Source: Candidatus Daviesbacteria bacterium (GTDB lineage Bacteria; Patescibacteriota; Microgenomatia; Daviesbacterales; UBA10151). From it: 41,482 nt of DNA. The DNA is taken from the NCBI GenBank assembly GCA_016176415.1, contig JACOXH010000007.1, positions 1 through 41,482 on the forward strand, given 5' to 3'. The notes under the pieces are model-generated. The model made no database searches, had not been told where the DNA came from, and was given only the letters and a program-made list of their open reading frames with translations. Below, one piece after another: positions 23,697 through 31,622 of this stretch (positions are counted from its first letter, which is position 1; each line of letters starts with the position of its first letter). The translations under genes were made by a program, and so were the position numbers.

Positions 23697-24167
23697 TTAA
23701 TCACGCTTAAGCAGTGCGCTGGTAGAATGATTCCCCACTACCTTTGTTACTACCTTAAATACAGCTCCGGACAATCTGGCTGCCCGTTTACGGTAAACAT
23801 TATTAACATCCCCGGCTGTGGCTGCAATTACATCCGGTTTAACCCGGGCTGTTAGCTTATCGTAATCTGTCTCATTCTTCATATTAGGCAGCATCAGTAT
23901 GTAATCTACGCTCTTTAAAGCCCCCAAAACCTGAGCCCGCTGCTTTTGGTTATGAACCGGACGGTTGATACCCTTAAGACATTTAACCCTGGCATCGCTC
24001 TCCAACATTACAAGCAACACATCGCCCTGCTTTTTGGCTTTTTCCAAAAAAACTACATGACCGGGATGAAGAACATCAAAACAGCCCCCTGTTAAAACTA
24101 TTTTTTTACCCTGACGCTTTAACCTCCGACAAAGCAGGCCGATCTCGCTTAGAGTAACTGTGCTCAT
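23697..24167 (-). CDS. RfaE2-like cytidylyltransferase domain protein
   Basis: 156 residues with the HIGH-type nucleotidyltransferase start KIVLTGGCFDVLHPGHVVFLEKAKKQGD and a C-terminal TKVVGNHSTSALL (in place of the ISTT/S-type signature). It resembles the adenylyl/cytidylyltransferase half of HldE/RfaE or TagD-type enzymes that activate sugar or alditol phosphates. The exact substrate is unknown. Its leader region includes palindromes up to a terminator at 24285. Confidence 0.8.
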   Translation of the reverse strand: MSTVTLSEIGLLCRRLKRQGKKIVLTGGCFDVLHPGHVVFLEKAKKQGDVLLVMLESDARVKCLKGINRPVHNQKQRAQVLGALKSVDYILMLPNMKNETDYDKLTARVKPDVIAATAGDVNNVYRKRAARLSGAVFKVVTKVVGNHSTSALLKRD

Positions 24168-24201
24168 ATTGCGCCTGTTATGTTACACCTTTTTGCTTCC
24201 A

Positions 24202-24280
24202 GGGTAAACTTCTGCATTATATTTCGCCTTCGGCGATAAATTGATGTTTACCCGTTTAAAGTTCATTTAGAACTTTAAAC
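24202..24280. other. Structured intergenic DNA: nested hairpins
   Basis: GGGTAAAC (24202-24209) pairs GTTTACCC (24246-24253) and encloses TCGCC-TTC-GGCGA (24224-24236). The adjacent perfect 11-bp hairpin is GTTTAAAGTTC (24254-24264) with GAACTTTAAAC (24270-24280). It lies in the 310-base gap between the YggT-like gene and the nucleotidyltransferase gene, in whose leader it would be. Nothing else is recognised in that gap except the terminator. Confidence 0.5.
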
Positions 24281-24284
24281 CCAC

Positions 24285-24316
24285 AAAAAAGCCCCCCTTT
24301 GAAAGAGAGGCTTTTT
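24285..24316. terminator. Bidirectional terminator after the YggT-like gene
   Basis: AAAAAAGCC (24285-24293) pairs with GGCTTTTT (24309-24316). On the reverse strand the stem ends in a T run, so it should terminate the YggT-like operon. Confidence 0.75.
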
Positions 24317-24477
24317 CATTTGTGCTATAAGCCGCCAGTTAAATGCTCCGCTTTGTCTTCTTTCACTGCCGAGAAAGAGAAGTTATTTTTGCCTTAATCC
24401 TGACGGCTTTTATAACTTTAATCCCTATAAGACGATATTTCAGTGATATTTTTCACAAATTCACTAACTGGTCACGC

Positions 24478-24888
24478 TCAAGTGCGTTTCCGCCTGCGAC
24501 GACGGGGATATTCCTCCTCTGCTTCATGATCACGATCTACATCGTGATAACGGGTGGCACCGTATTCTTCTTCCCTTAAGATCTGCGGCTGGGCCAATCC
24601 ACGCAGTATGGCCATTACTAAATAACCTGCAAGCAGATATGCAAGCAAAGCAATGCCAGCTGCTACATCCAGCGCTCCTGTTGTAACGCTGATCTCGGGA
24701 GCAATTCCGAAGAATGGACCCATTAAAAAGCTACTGATCCCTAAAATCCAGCTTACAAAAGGCGTGGCAGGGTTCACTGAAAACAATAGAAACACAATCC
24801 TCAACACCAGGAAAAAAGCAACAACCCCCAGCAGGATATTGATCACAGTTTTAAGCAGATTGTATAGCGATAATGTCAGATTATTCAC
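24478..24888 (-). CDS. YggT-like membrane protein
   Basis: 136 residues with three hydrophobic helices. The pattern LRIVFLLFSVNPATPFVSWILGISSFLMGPFFGIAP is that of YGGT-family proteins (a short loop with N-P and a second helix followed by P-F). The C-terminus is a charged Arg-rich tail (EEEYPRRRRRKRT), facing the cytoplasm. Role unknown; some relatives affect cell shape or osmotic response. The start is 6 bases after the upstream gene, indicating an operon. Confidence 0.65.
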   Translation of the reverse strand: MNNLTLSLYNLLKTVINILLGVVAFFLVLRIVFLLFSVNPATPFVSWILGISSFLMGPFFGIAPEISVTTGALDVAAGIALLAYLLAGYLVMAILRGLAQPQILREEEYGATRYHDVDRDHEAEEEYPRRRRRKRT

Positions 24889-24894
24889 CTGCCT

Positions 24895-25362
24895 TTATTG
24901 CGGAAGAGTGCCGCAGGAGGTATAGACAGAAGACTCTTCTGCTGATTTGTGGATATTTAGGGCCATTTCCCGGGCTGCTCTTAACTGATCCAGGCTTGTT
25001 TCTATCTCTGTAACTGATCTGCCGTCCACAACATTATTTAAAGGGAACAAGATTTCACCTACACCCGGGCAGGAACCTGCATGAATATGAGCAGGCTGAT
25101 TGTTTAATCCTTCAACCATATTCACATCAAGAGTGACAGTAACCTTGCCGTCTTTTTCCTCAAGCAAACCCCTGCCTGATTGATCAAATTGTTCTTCATC
25201 TACCGGTTCCAGTCTTACTTCCATCCTTTGCTGTTCTACCAAATCAGGAGGGCCTCCTCCTACTCCTGGTTGGAATGTTTGCTGATTACTTTGGAAGAGA
25301 AAATATCCTGCAATTAAAACTGCTGCGCCTACCAGTATCCAAACTAAAGTGGAACTTCTCAT
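24895..25362 (-). CDS. Membrane-anchored CHRD-like domain protein
   Basis: 155 residues: N-terminal membrane helix (LVWILVGAAVLIAGYFLF) and an extracytoplasmic domain with GLNNQPAHIHAGSCPGVGEILFPLNNVVDG and ALNIHKSAEESSVYTSCGTLP. The H-x-H plus G-x-C and final S-C-G pattern resembles CHRD-like domains; two Cys could form a disulfide. Function unknown. It is the first gene of the operon with the YggT-like gene. Confidence 0.65.
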   Translation of the reverse strand: MRSSTLVWILVGAAVLIAGYFLFQSNQQTFQPGVGGGPPDLVEQQRMEVRLEPVDEEQFDQSGRGLLEEKDGKVTVTLDVNMVEGLNNQPAHIHAGSCPGVGEILFPLNNVVDGRSVTEIETSLDQLRAAREMALNIHKSAEESSVYTSCGTLPQ

Positions 25363-25415
25363 ATTGCCCCATTATGAGATTTTGATTTAACAATTAAGTT
25401 AAGAAGTATTAATAA

Positions 25416-26303
25416 TTAAGTAAGAAACCCCCATTTAATTCCAATCTTCCAGACACCCTTTTCCCTAAAGGCAGGGATTGTTTGGCGCTTTGCCGCATTC
25501 AGGATAACAGGAGATGGTTTCTTTTGTTTTTGAGCATATTCAACTGCCTCGATAATTTTAGCTCCTGTTAAATAGGCTATTCTTTTATGCAAAGCTTCCA
25601 TGAGCGCCAATGAAATGATTCTTTCCATTATGTCACTTTGCTTATCATCTCTATACTGCTTAAAAGCCTGATAATATTCCTGTTTCTCTTTATCCCTGAT
25701 AATAATCGCCGGGAAACCAAATCTAAGAAGCTGGTAGCAAATCAGAACGCGCCCGATTCTCCCGTTACCATCATTGAAAGGATGAATGGTTTCAAATTGC
25801 AGATGGAATTTGGCAATTTTATCCAAAAAATAGCTACTTTGATCACTGGAATATTCAATTAATACTTCTCCCAGCATCCGTTCAATATGCTCGGGAGCAG
25901 GCGCAATATGGGAACCTACGCGGACATATTCCCCTTTTTTCCGTAACCTGCCGGCAATACTTTCGTCAATATTGGCAATCAACATCTGATGGAGCAACAG
26001 GATGATTTCTTTAGTCAGCTCTCCCAGTGCCTTATTTCGGACATACTCCATAACTCTGGCTAAATTTTTAGCCTCAAATACTTCTCTTAGACTAACATCC
26101 CGGGAAACTTCCATCTCTAAAAGAATTTTTTCTGTTTCTTTTAAGGTTAGGGTGGAATTTTCTATTGCGTTGGAGTTATAAACACTCTCCGGAAGCTCTG
26201 CTTCATCAATCATTTTAAGCAGAGCTTCTTTGCCAATTTTTAAGCGGTCATATTCATATTTGAGTGCTTCTATTCTTTTTTGGTATTGAAGAGCGGTTGA
26301 CAT
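25416..26303 (-). CDS. Fic-family protein
   Basis: 295 residues. The Fic core motif HPFNDGNGRIGR (174-185) is complete with catalytic His174. An N-terminal inhibitory helix is present, SNAIEN (Ser44-Asn49, Glu48), so it is an autoinhibited class II-type enzyme. Fic proteins usually transfer AMP to Ser/Thr/Tyr of target proteins. The C-terminal tail (RQTIPAFREKGVWKIGI) resembles a small DNA-contacting or winged segment seen in other Fic proteins. It has a consensus promoter with a 13-bp inverted repeat, suggesting autoregulation. The target protein is not known. Confidence 0.9.
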   Translation of the reverse strand: MSTALQYQKRIEALKYEYDRLKIGKEALLKMIDEAELPESVYNSNAIENSTLTLKETEKILLEMEVSRDVSLREVFEAKNLARVMEYVRNKALGELTKEIILLLHQMLIANIDESIAGRLRKKGEYVRVGSHIAPAPEHIERMLGEVLIEYSSDQSSYFLDKIAKFHLQFETIHPFNDGNGRIGRVLICYQLLRFGFPAIIIRDKEKQEYYQAFKQYRDDKQSDIMERIISLALMEALHKRIAYLTGAKIIEAVEYAQKQKKPSPVILNAAKRQTIPAFREKGVWKIGIKWGFLT

Positions 26304-26314
26304 GATTACTATCT

Positions 26315-26361
26315 ATTATACCAAATTCACGGTTTTTTGTCAATTTATCGTGAATTTGGTA
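26315..26361 (-). promoter_or_regulatory. Consensus promoter and operator of the Fic gene
   Basis: On the reverse strand TTGACA (26343-26338), 17-base spacer, TATAAT (26320-26315): a perfect consensus. A perfect 13-bp inverted repeat, TACCAAATTCACG (26319-26331) and CGTGAATTTGGTA (26349-26361), separated by 17 bases, covers the spacer and the region upstream of -35. A related half-site AAATTCACGG lies at 26375-26384. Confidence 0.8.
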
Positions 26362-26390
26362 CCATTTACGGGATAAATTCACGGGATTTT

Positions 26391-26538
26391 GCTCCCCCGA
26401 GAGGATAATACACCCCCTGAAGTATGCGCTTCGCTTAACTTCAGGGCCGAACAGTCTTGCTTGCAAGCAAGCGCGCTGTTCAAATCCTCAACCGTGAGAG
26501 CCTTGAGAACCTCCGCCTTTGGCGGAGAACCTCAAATC
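26391..26538. repeat. tRNA-Asn 3'-end duplication plus hairpin module
   Basis: GCTCCCCCGAGAGGAT (26391-26406) repeats the 3' end of tRNA-Asn (26541-26556). It continues into AATACACC and a perfect 9-bp hairpin CCCTGAAGT/ACTTCAGGG (26415-26423/26438-26446), then GCCGAAC. A palindrome CTCCGCC-TTT-GGCGGAG lies at 26511-26527 next to the tRNA. No gene is seen between Fic and the tRNA. Confidence 0.75.
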
Positions 26539-26541
26539 TGG

Positions 26542-26613
26542 CTCCCCCGAGAGGATTCGAACCTCTAACATGGTCATTAACAGTGACCCGCTCTACCGTT
26601 GAGCTACAGGGGA
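26542..26613 (-). tRNA. tRNA-Asn (GTT)
   Basis: Acceptor TCCCCTG/CGGGGGA, D-arm GCTC/GAGC, anticodon stem GGTCA/TGACC around CTGTTAA, T-arm AGAGG-TTCGAAT-CCTCT, discriminator G. CCA follows at 26541-26539 and appears to be encoded. Confidence 0.93.
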
Positions 26614-26705
26614 ATATTAAATTGTCAAACAACTTTGAAATTATATCAGCTTAAGTTGAATTTTCCAATGAAAAGTTGTACACCTAAACTAAAGGGGTGA
26701 TAGAA

Positions 26706-26966
26706 ATGAAATTAAATCCTAATAAAGTGGCTCTGACTTTGGGTGTTTTTGCAGCACTTGTACATGCTGTCCGGGGCGTAATTGTTGCTTTGGGATGGGG
26801 ACCAGCTTTGTTAAGTTGGATGCTGGATTTGCATTTTTTGAATAATCCTTTTGTAGTCCAGCCCTTTAATTTAACAAAGTGGGTTACCTTAATCGTAGTT
26901 ACAGCGGTGATAGGTTATGGTGTAGGCTATATCTTTGCCACAATCTGGAACAAAGTAAATAAATAG
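26706..26966 (+). CDS. Small two-helix membrane protein
   Basis: 86 residues from the ATG at 26706, which follows a good Shine-Dalgarno sequence (AAGGGGTGAT, six to seven bases upstream); a GTG 9 bases earlier is inside that site. Two membrane segments, VALTLGVFAALVHAVRGVIVAL and WVTLIVVTAVIGYGVGYIFATIW, flank LHFLNNPFVVQPFNL. It resembles DUF5676-type CPR membrane proteins; function unknown. It converges on rpoD with a 2-base gap. Confidence 0.65.
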   Translation: MKLNPNKVALTLGVFAALVHAVRGVIVALGWGPALLSWMLDLHFLNNPFVVQPFNLTKWVTLIVVTAVIGYGVGYIFATIWNKVNK

Positions 26967-26968
26967 AT

Positions 26969-28057
26969 TTATTCTAAGTAGTCACGAAGCTTCTTGGCTC
27001 TTGTGGGATGCTTGAGTTTTCTGATGGCTTTGGCTTCTATTTGTCTTATTCTCTCTCTTGTGACCCCAAACTCTTTCCCTACTTCTTCCAAAGTTCTTTG
27101 CTTTCCGTCTTCCAAACCAAATCTTAACTGCAAAACCCTTTTTTCCCTTGGTGAAAGGCTATCCAACACTTCATCAAGATGAATCTTGAGTAACTCTCTT
27201 GTGGCCTGTTCGTCAGGTTGCAAACCCTGGTCAGCAATAAAATCCCCTAAATGAGAATCTTCCTCGTCTCCTACCGGAGTTTCTAAAGATGTAGGCTCTT
27301 GTGAAACTTTAATAATCTCTCTGGCCTTACCTTCATCAATCCCCAAAACTTTAGCCACCTCTTCAGGGGTAGGCTCCCTGCCCAGCTCCTGCATCAGCCT
27401 TCTTTGAGTTCTGTTAAATCTGTTGATAGTTTCCACCATATGCACAGGAATCCTTATGGTTCTGGCCTGGTCAGCAATGGCACGGGTGATAGCCTGCCTG
27501 ATCCACCATGTAGCATAAGTGGAGAATTTATAACCCCGCCTCCAGTCATACTTATCAACTGCCCTCATCAGTCCAATATTGCCCTCTTCAATTAAATCCA
27601 AAAGACTCATCCCCCTGCCTACATATTTTTTGGCAATGGAAACTACCAACCTTAAATTAGCGCTGATTAACTTATCTCTGGCTGCCTTAACATTTTTCTC
27701 TGCTTTTTTAGCCAGTTCTATTTCATCAGCAGCTGTGAGAAGCGGGATCTTACCAATATCACGCAAATATTGACGGACAGGGTCAGTAACTGATCCACCT
27801 TCTAAAGTGGTGAGCACTTCCAGCTCTTTTTCCAAATCTGTTGCAACTTTAGTCTCTTCTTCCATTTCTTCTGCAGTAGTTTCAAAAACATCAATATTTT
27901 CATTGGTTAATTTGATGAAAAATTCATCCAGTTTTATAAGTTCCTCTTCAGGCTTGGGAAACACCTGTAGAATTTCTTCCTGCGTGACAAAACCACGGTC
28001 TTTACCGAGTTTTAATAGTTTTTTAATATCAAGTTGCGCTTCTTTTTTCTTAGCCAT
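26969..28057 (-). CDS. rpoD: Primary RNA polymerase sigma factor
   Basis: 362 residues, a short housekeeping sigma factor. Region 1.2 [27 protein letters not shown], region 2 [57 protein letters not shown] (-10 recognition), region 3 and region 4.2 [27 protein letters not shown] (-35 recognition). A short acidic region 1.1-like N-terminus is present. The consensus TTGACA/TATAAT promoters in this window match its conserved regions. It lies downstream of dnaG, as in the classic dnaG-rpoD unit. Confidence 0.96.
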   Translation of the reverse strand: MAKKKEAQLDIKKLLKLGKDRGFVTQEEILQVFPKPEEELIKLDEFFIKLTNENIDVFETTAEEMEEETKVATDLEKELEVLTTLEGGSVTDPVRQYLRDIGKIPLLTAADEIELAKKAEKNVKAARDKLISANLRLVVSIAKKYVGRGMSLLDLIEEGNIGLMRAVDKYDWRRGYKFSTYATWWIRQAITRAIADQARTIRIPVHMVETINRFNRTQRRLMQELGREPTPEEVAKVLGIDEGKAREIIKVSQEPTSLETPVGDEEDSHLGDFIADQGLQPDEQATRELLKIHLDEVLDSLSPREKRVLQLRFGLEDGKQRTLEEVGKEFGVTRERIRQIEAKAIRKLKHPTRAKKLRDYLE

Positions 28058-28067
28058 ATTATTTTTT

Positions 28068-28138
28068 TAGTGACTAGTCGCTAGAATCAAGAGTCTAGGA
28101 AAGCAAAGACTTGACTCTTGACTCCAGTCTCTTGACTC
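28068..28138. repeat. Degenerate heptamer array between rpoD and dnaG
   Basis: Successive 7-base units TAGTGAC, TAGTCGC, TAGAATC, AAGAGTC, TAGGAAA, then (after an 8-base step) TTGACTC, TTGACTC, CAGTCTC, TTGACTC. Related arrays are at 33494-33521 and 38314-38341. Confidence 0.8.
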
Positions 28139-28140
28139 TT

Positions 28141-29916
28141 CTACAGATTCTTCAATTTCACTGACAAATCCCTAAACCTTTTGTTTAGCGATTCCAATAC
28201 TTCTATCCTGTTAAACTCCTGGGCATTTTTGATTTCCAAAGAAAGCCTTTCAAGTGATGCTTTAATTAAAGCCTTTTTCAGCTCTGAAACTACCCCATCG
28301 ACCTCTTTTTTCCACAAGCGTTCATCGATCAGCCTGCTGTCAAGCTCTACTAAGTATAACCGATCTACCTCGTTAGTCAATTCCTTAGGCAAAGAAGAGG
28401 CAAACTCATTAATATCGAATTCCTTACTTTTAAAAGATATCGAATCTAAATATAACACTAATAAAACATAAAGCTGGCGCCATTTCTCTGCGAGAAACAA
28501 AGTCTCAGGGAAATTGGGAACAAAGTTTGAATCCGAGGGAGGGTGAAGCAGCAGGGAAATTAAATATTCCTCCAATAGCTCCCTTCTTGATTTTGCAGTC
28601 ATCACATTATCTTTGGTGCTTTTTTGCTGCAGGACGCCGGTGTAGTTTTGAGACTGGCTTTTTTTGCTTTTCTCTATAGCGGTACGGATAATTTTTTCTT
28701 CTGTCTTAAGATATGCTGCCAATCTTTGAATGTAATGTTCTCTGACTAAATCGTCAGTAATTTTGGCCCAGACCGGGATTAATTCAGCAGCAATTTTATG
28801 TAAATCTGCCGGATTTTTAGTATCATACCTTTTGGCGATAGAGGTTAAATAATAGTCATAAATTGGCACAGCATCTTTTATTGCTTTCTGCCAGGCAGCC
28901 GGATTACTTTTCACAACTTCAGCTGCATCTTTACCCCCCTCAAGCTGGACAACCTTAATGTTCAACCCTGCTTTATCTGCCAATTCTATTCCGCGTCTGG
29001 AAGCGCTATCCCCTGCCAGATCCATATCAAAAGCTAAATTTAAATTCTCTGTATATTTTTTGATTAAATCAATCTGTCCTGAAGTCAAAGCTGTCCCTTT
29101 GGAAGCTACTACATTTTTAAACCCTGCCTGAAAAGATAAAATCATATCCATCTCCCCCTCCACCAACACTGCCTCATTTTTACTTCTTATCTCACCTTTA
29201 GCTTTATTTAATCCAAACAAAAGGACGCTTTTATCAAAAATCGGGGTTTGAGGGGTATTAATGTATTTTGGTTCAGCTTTATACAGCACGCGGCCTGCAA
29301 AACCACGCAGTTTTTCTTTACTGTCCGTTAAAGGAAACATTACTCTGCCCCGGAAACGGTCATAGCTGCCTGATTTTGAAGCCACCCCTAAACCTGAAAG
29401 TATAATTTCCTGGTGAGTAAAGCCTCTTTTGAGTAAAAACTTAACCAGTGACTCCCAGGAGTTGGGAGCATAACCCAAACCAAATTCCTCAATAGTAGTA
29501 TCTGTTACTCCTCTTTCCTTTAAATACTGCAGGGCTTTTTTGCCCAAAGTGTGTTTAGTTAAAATATAGTGGAAAAACTCCTGAGCTTTTAAGTTAATTT
29601 CAAATAAACGGTCTTTTGAGTCTTTTGTTTGAGGTGTTTTTTTTAAAGTTACCCCTGCTTTTTGAGCCAGCATTTCCAAAGCATCTTTAAATTCCATCCC
29701 TTCTTTTTCCATCAAAAAGGTAAAAATATCCCCACCCTTTTGGCAGCCAAAACAATGCCAGATCTGGCGTTCGGGCGAGACTATAAATGAGGGGGTCTTT
29801 TCGTTATGAAAGGGGCAGGGAGTTTTAAAATTAACACCTGCCTTTTTTAAAGGAAGATATTCTGAAATTATATCTACAATATTTAGCTTCTCTTTAATTA
29901 AGTCTTTATCTTCCAT
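28141..29916 (-). CDS. dnaG: DNA primase
   Basis: 591 residues. CHC2 zinc finger (Cys34, His37, Cys55, Cys58; CPFHNEKTPSF...HCFGC), the RNA polymerase core with RFRGRVMFPLTDSKEKLRGFAGR, the TOPRIM motif AVLVEGEMDMILSFQAG and acidic NLAFDMDLAGDSASRRG, and a C-terminal helicase-binding-like region. It makes RNA primers for replication. It lies directly upstream of rpoD. Confidence 0.96.
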   Translation of the reverse strand: MEDKDLIKEKLNIVDIISEYLPLKKAGVNFKTPCPFHNEKTPSFIVSPERQIWHCFGCQKGGDIFTFLMEKEGMEFKDALEMLAQKAGVTLKKTPQTKDSKDRLFEINLKAQEFFHYILTKHTLGKKALQYLKERGVTDTTIEEFGLGYAPNSWESLVKFLLKRGFTHQEIILSGLGVASKSGSYDRFRGRVMFPLTDSKEKLRGFAGRVLYKAEPKYINTPQTPIFDKSVLLFGLNKAKGEIRSKNEAVLVEGEMDMILSFQAGFKNVVASKGTALTSGQIDLIKKYTENLNLAFDMDLAGDSASRRGIELADKAGLNIKVVQLEGGKDAAEVVKSNPAAWQKAIKDAVPIYDYYLTSIAKRYDTKNPADLHKIAAELIPVWAKITDDLVREHYIQRLAAYLKTEEKIIRTAIEKSKKSQSQNYTGVLQQKSTKDNVMTAKSRRELLEEYLISLLLHPPSDSNFVPNFPETLFLAEKWRQLYVLLVLYLDSISFKSKEFDINEFASSLPKELTNEVDRLYLVELDSRLIDERLWKKEVDGVVSELKKALIKASLERLSLEIKNAQEFNRIEVLESLNKRFRDLSVKLKNL

Positions 29917-30028
29917 ATTTCAATAGTCATCTGGTCGCGCGTACAGTCGCAGCCACCGGAAACTATCGGGCCAATTCTACACCAAAATATATCCGAAAAC
30001 AATCTATTGCTGATATAATATCTCCCAC

Positions 30029-30118
30029 GGAGGGATCGCATAGCGGCCGAGTGCCCGATCCTGGAAAGATCGTATACCCGTAAGGGTATCGTGGGTTCGA
30101 ATCCCACTCCCTCCGCCA
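30029..30118 (+). tRNA. tRNA-Ser (GGA)
   Basis: Class II tRNA: acceptor GGAGGGA/TCCCTCC, anticodon stem CGATC/GATCG around CTGGAAA, long variable arm TACCC-GTAA-GGGTA, T-arm GTGGG-TTCGAAT-CCCAC, G73 and encoded CCA. A TATAAT box (30014-30019) lies 10 bases before the 5' end. Confidence 0.95.
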
Positions 30119-30138
30119 ATGTTGTATAATTTATAAAT

Positions 30139-30393
30139 ATGTTTAACTGGCAGATGCCCAATATTGGTGCAGGGATATTTTTATTAATACTTTGGGAGGC
30201 TTTCTGGAAAATCATCGGGCTTTGGAAATCTGCCAAAAAGGGAGATTTAGTTTGGTTTATAGCTATATTTGTAATTAACCTCTTTGGGATTATCCCCATT
30301 TTTTACCTTTGGAGAACTAAACAACTAGAACCGGCTTTAAGGGATATCCAGAAGTTCTTTAAATCACTGTTTTCAAGGTTTCAAAAGAAGTAA
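30139..30393 (+). CDS. DUF5652-like small membrane protein
   Basis: 84 residues: two hydrophobic segments (IGAGIFLLILWEAFWKIIGLW and LVWFIAIFVINLFGIIPIFYLW) joined by a basic loop KSAKKGD, and a Lys/Arg-rich tail. This matches DUF5652, a family nearly confined to CPR; function unknown. The last 21 bases overlap the convergent tlyA gene. Confidence 0.7.
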   Translation: MFNWQMPNIGAGIFLLILWEAFWKIIGLWKSAKKGDLVWFIAIFVINLFGIIPIFYLWRTKQLEPALRDIQKFFKSLFSRFQKK

Positions 30394-31065
30394 AAATTCT
30401 TTATTTCCTGCTCCGCCCAAAATTGGCGATTCCATTTGATGATAAATCTTAAATCCTAAATCTTTAATCTTTTGACACACCCGGTGTGTAATATTTTCTA
30501 CTGACTCTGGAGGAACAACTCCTTTGACTAAAATATTCTTGGGGGCTTCATAGTGAGGTTTTAATAAAGCAATAATTATTCCGTCTGGTTTTAAAAATTT
30601 TCTTACTACGGGCAGGATCAATTCCAGTCTTGTCCAGCCAGCATCTATTGTTACCATGTCCACCCTACTCACCTCGGAGGAGTCGCCTTCGGCGCCACCA
30701 TCCGAGGTGTTATTATTTTCACCTTCCAGGTGGGCTTTCTTGTCCCGAGCGAAGTCGAGGGAGGCTCCTGGAAGGTGGTTTAAATGCAAAATATTTGTCC
30801 GCTCCATTACAACTACCCTTGGATCGTTTCGCAATTTCCAGGCTAGTTCTCCATAAGCAGTATCCAAAGCATAAACTTTGGAGACCCCATTTTGCAGTAA
30901 ACAATCAACAAAACCACCTGTGGAAGAACCAACATCAAGAACTATTTTACCCTTAACATCAACTCTAAATTGATCTAAGGCTGCTTGTAATTTAATCCCA
31001 CCTCTTGATACAAATGTTTTGTCATTCTGAGGCATAGCCGAAGAATCTAATTTTATATCCTTCAC
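30373..31065 (-). CDS. tlyA: TlyA-like RNA 2'-O-methyltransferase without the S4 domain
   Basis: 230 residues with the FtsJ/TlyA core: KTFVSRGGIKLQAALDQF, SAM site VLDVGSSTGGFVDCLL, YALDTAYGELAWKLR, VTIDAGWTRLELILP and LLKPHYEAP. TlyA methylates 16S and 23S rRNA riboses. The usual N-terminal S4 RNA-binding domain is absent; the gene begins inside a dispersed repeat (31021-31080), giving MKDIKLDSSAMPQNDK as N-terminus (an internal Met at 11 is an alternative start). A further palindromic segment (PGASLDFARDKKAHLEGE, 30671-30777) is inserted in the middle of the domain. Confidence 0.82.
   Translation of the reverse strand: MKDIKLDSSAMPQNDKTFVSRGGIKLQAALDQFRVDVKGKIVLDVGSSTGGFVDCLLQNGVSKVYALDTAYGELAWKLRNDPRVVVMERTNILHLNHLPGASLDFARDKKAHLEGENNNTSDGGAEGDSSEVSRVDMVTIDAGWTRLELILPVVRKFLKPDGIIIALLKPHYEAPKNILVKGVVPPESVENITHRVCQKIKDLGFKIYHQMESPILGGAGNKEFLLLLKP
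30671..30777. repeat. Composite palindromic insertion inside tlyA
   Basis: Two hairpins: ACCTCGGA (30671-30678) with TCCGAGGT (30701-30708), enclosing CGCC-TTC-GGCG; and CACCTTCCAGG (30720-30730) with CCTGGAAGGTG (30767-30777), a perfect 11-bp pair. The second shares the GGTGGGCTTT core with the element at 14862. Confidence 0.78.
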
Positions 31066-31080
31066 TTCGTTCAGGATGAC
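31021..31080. repeat. GTCATTCTGA...GGATGAC repeat at the tlyA/Nudix junction
   Basis: Starts GTCATTCTGAGGC and ends TTCAGGATGAC, with GAAGAATCT and ATCCTTCAC inside; the ends form an imperfect terminal inverted repeat. It provides the tlyA N-terminus and the last codons and stop of the Nudix gene. Confidence 0.8.
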
Positions 31081-31484
31081 ACCTCCATCACTTCTATAGC
31101 TTTCTTCAATAGTTCCTTATCCTGATTGAATGTTAACTTCTTTAATGCTTCTTCAGGTTCAAACCAGCCAATAGCTGACACTTCCCAGTCATGATCTTTG
31201 ATATCCCCTGAAACATATTTCATTAAAAAATAAGTTACTACTTTAAAGATCTTTTCTCCTTTAAAAGTGTAGACATATTTTGAGTAGCCTACTTTACCAA
31301 TAATTTCAGCCTCTACTCCCCCTTCTTCCTTAACTTCTCTTAAAGCAGATTCTTCAGTGGTTTGTTCAGGATGATCCAGCAATCCTTTAGGAAAACTCCA
31401 GTGTTTATTTTGAGAGTGTTGGGTCACCAACACTTGCCTATTACTATTAAAAACTATTCCGCCAGCAGAAAATTCACGCTTCAT
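31071..31484 (-). CDS. Nudix hydrolase
   Basis: 137 residues with an intact Nudix box, GLLDHPEQTTEESALREVKEEGGVEAE (G-x5-E-x7-REVKEEGG). The preceding KREFSAGGIVFNSNRQVLVTQHSQNKHWSFPKG resembles diadenosine tetraphosphatase-type family members, which hydrolyse nucleoside diphosphate-linked compounds. The C-terminal VSS and stop come from the dispersed repeat at 31021-31080, which it shares with the tlyA start. Confidence 0.88.
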   Translation of the reverse strand: MKREFSAGGIVFNSNRQVLVTQHSQNKHWSFPKGLLDHPEQTTEESALREVKEEGGVEAEIIGKVGYSKYVYTFKGEKIFKVVTYFLMKYVSGDIKDHDWEVSAIGWFEPEEALKKLTFNQDKELLKKAIEVMEVSS

Positions 31485-31502
31485 TATTATTTAAGTTCTG
31501 TG

Positions 31503-31576
31503 TACGCCTGGGAGGATTCGAACCTCCGACCCCAAGATCCGGAATCTTGTACTCTAATCCACTGAGCTACAGGCGC
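31503..31576 (-). tRNA. tRNA-Arg (CCG)
   Basis: Acceptor GCGCCTG/CAGGCGT, anticodon stem CAAGA/TCTTG around TTCCGGA, T-arm GGAGG-TTCGAAT-CCTCC, discriminator A. Reads CGG. No CCA encoded. Confidence 0.93.
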
Positions 31577-31622
31577 AATCCGTTCAGGCAATTGAAGTAA
31601 TTTTAGCACAGTGGTTGAAAAA

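Noticed and set aside
24343-24579. 78-codon + strand reading frame after the terminator
   Set aside because: It overlaps the end of the YggT-like gene on the opposite strand and has no family-like pattern or ribosome binding site; the hydrophobic stretches look like antisense of another membrane gene.
28068-28138. CRISPR array
   Set aside because: Units are 7 bases with no spacers; no cas gene in the window.
29898-30299. 133-codon reverse frame upstream of dnaG
   Set aside because: It runs through the tRNA-Ser(GGA) gene and overlaps the DUF5652-like gene antisense.
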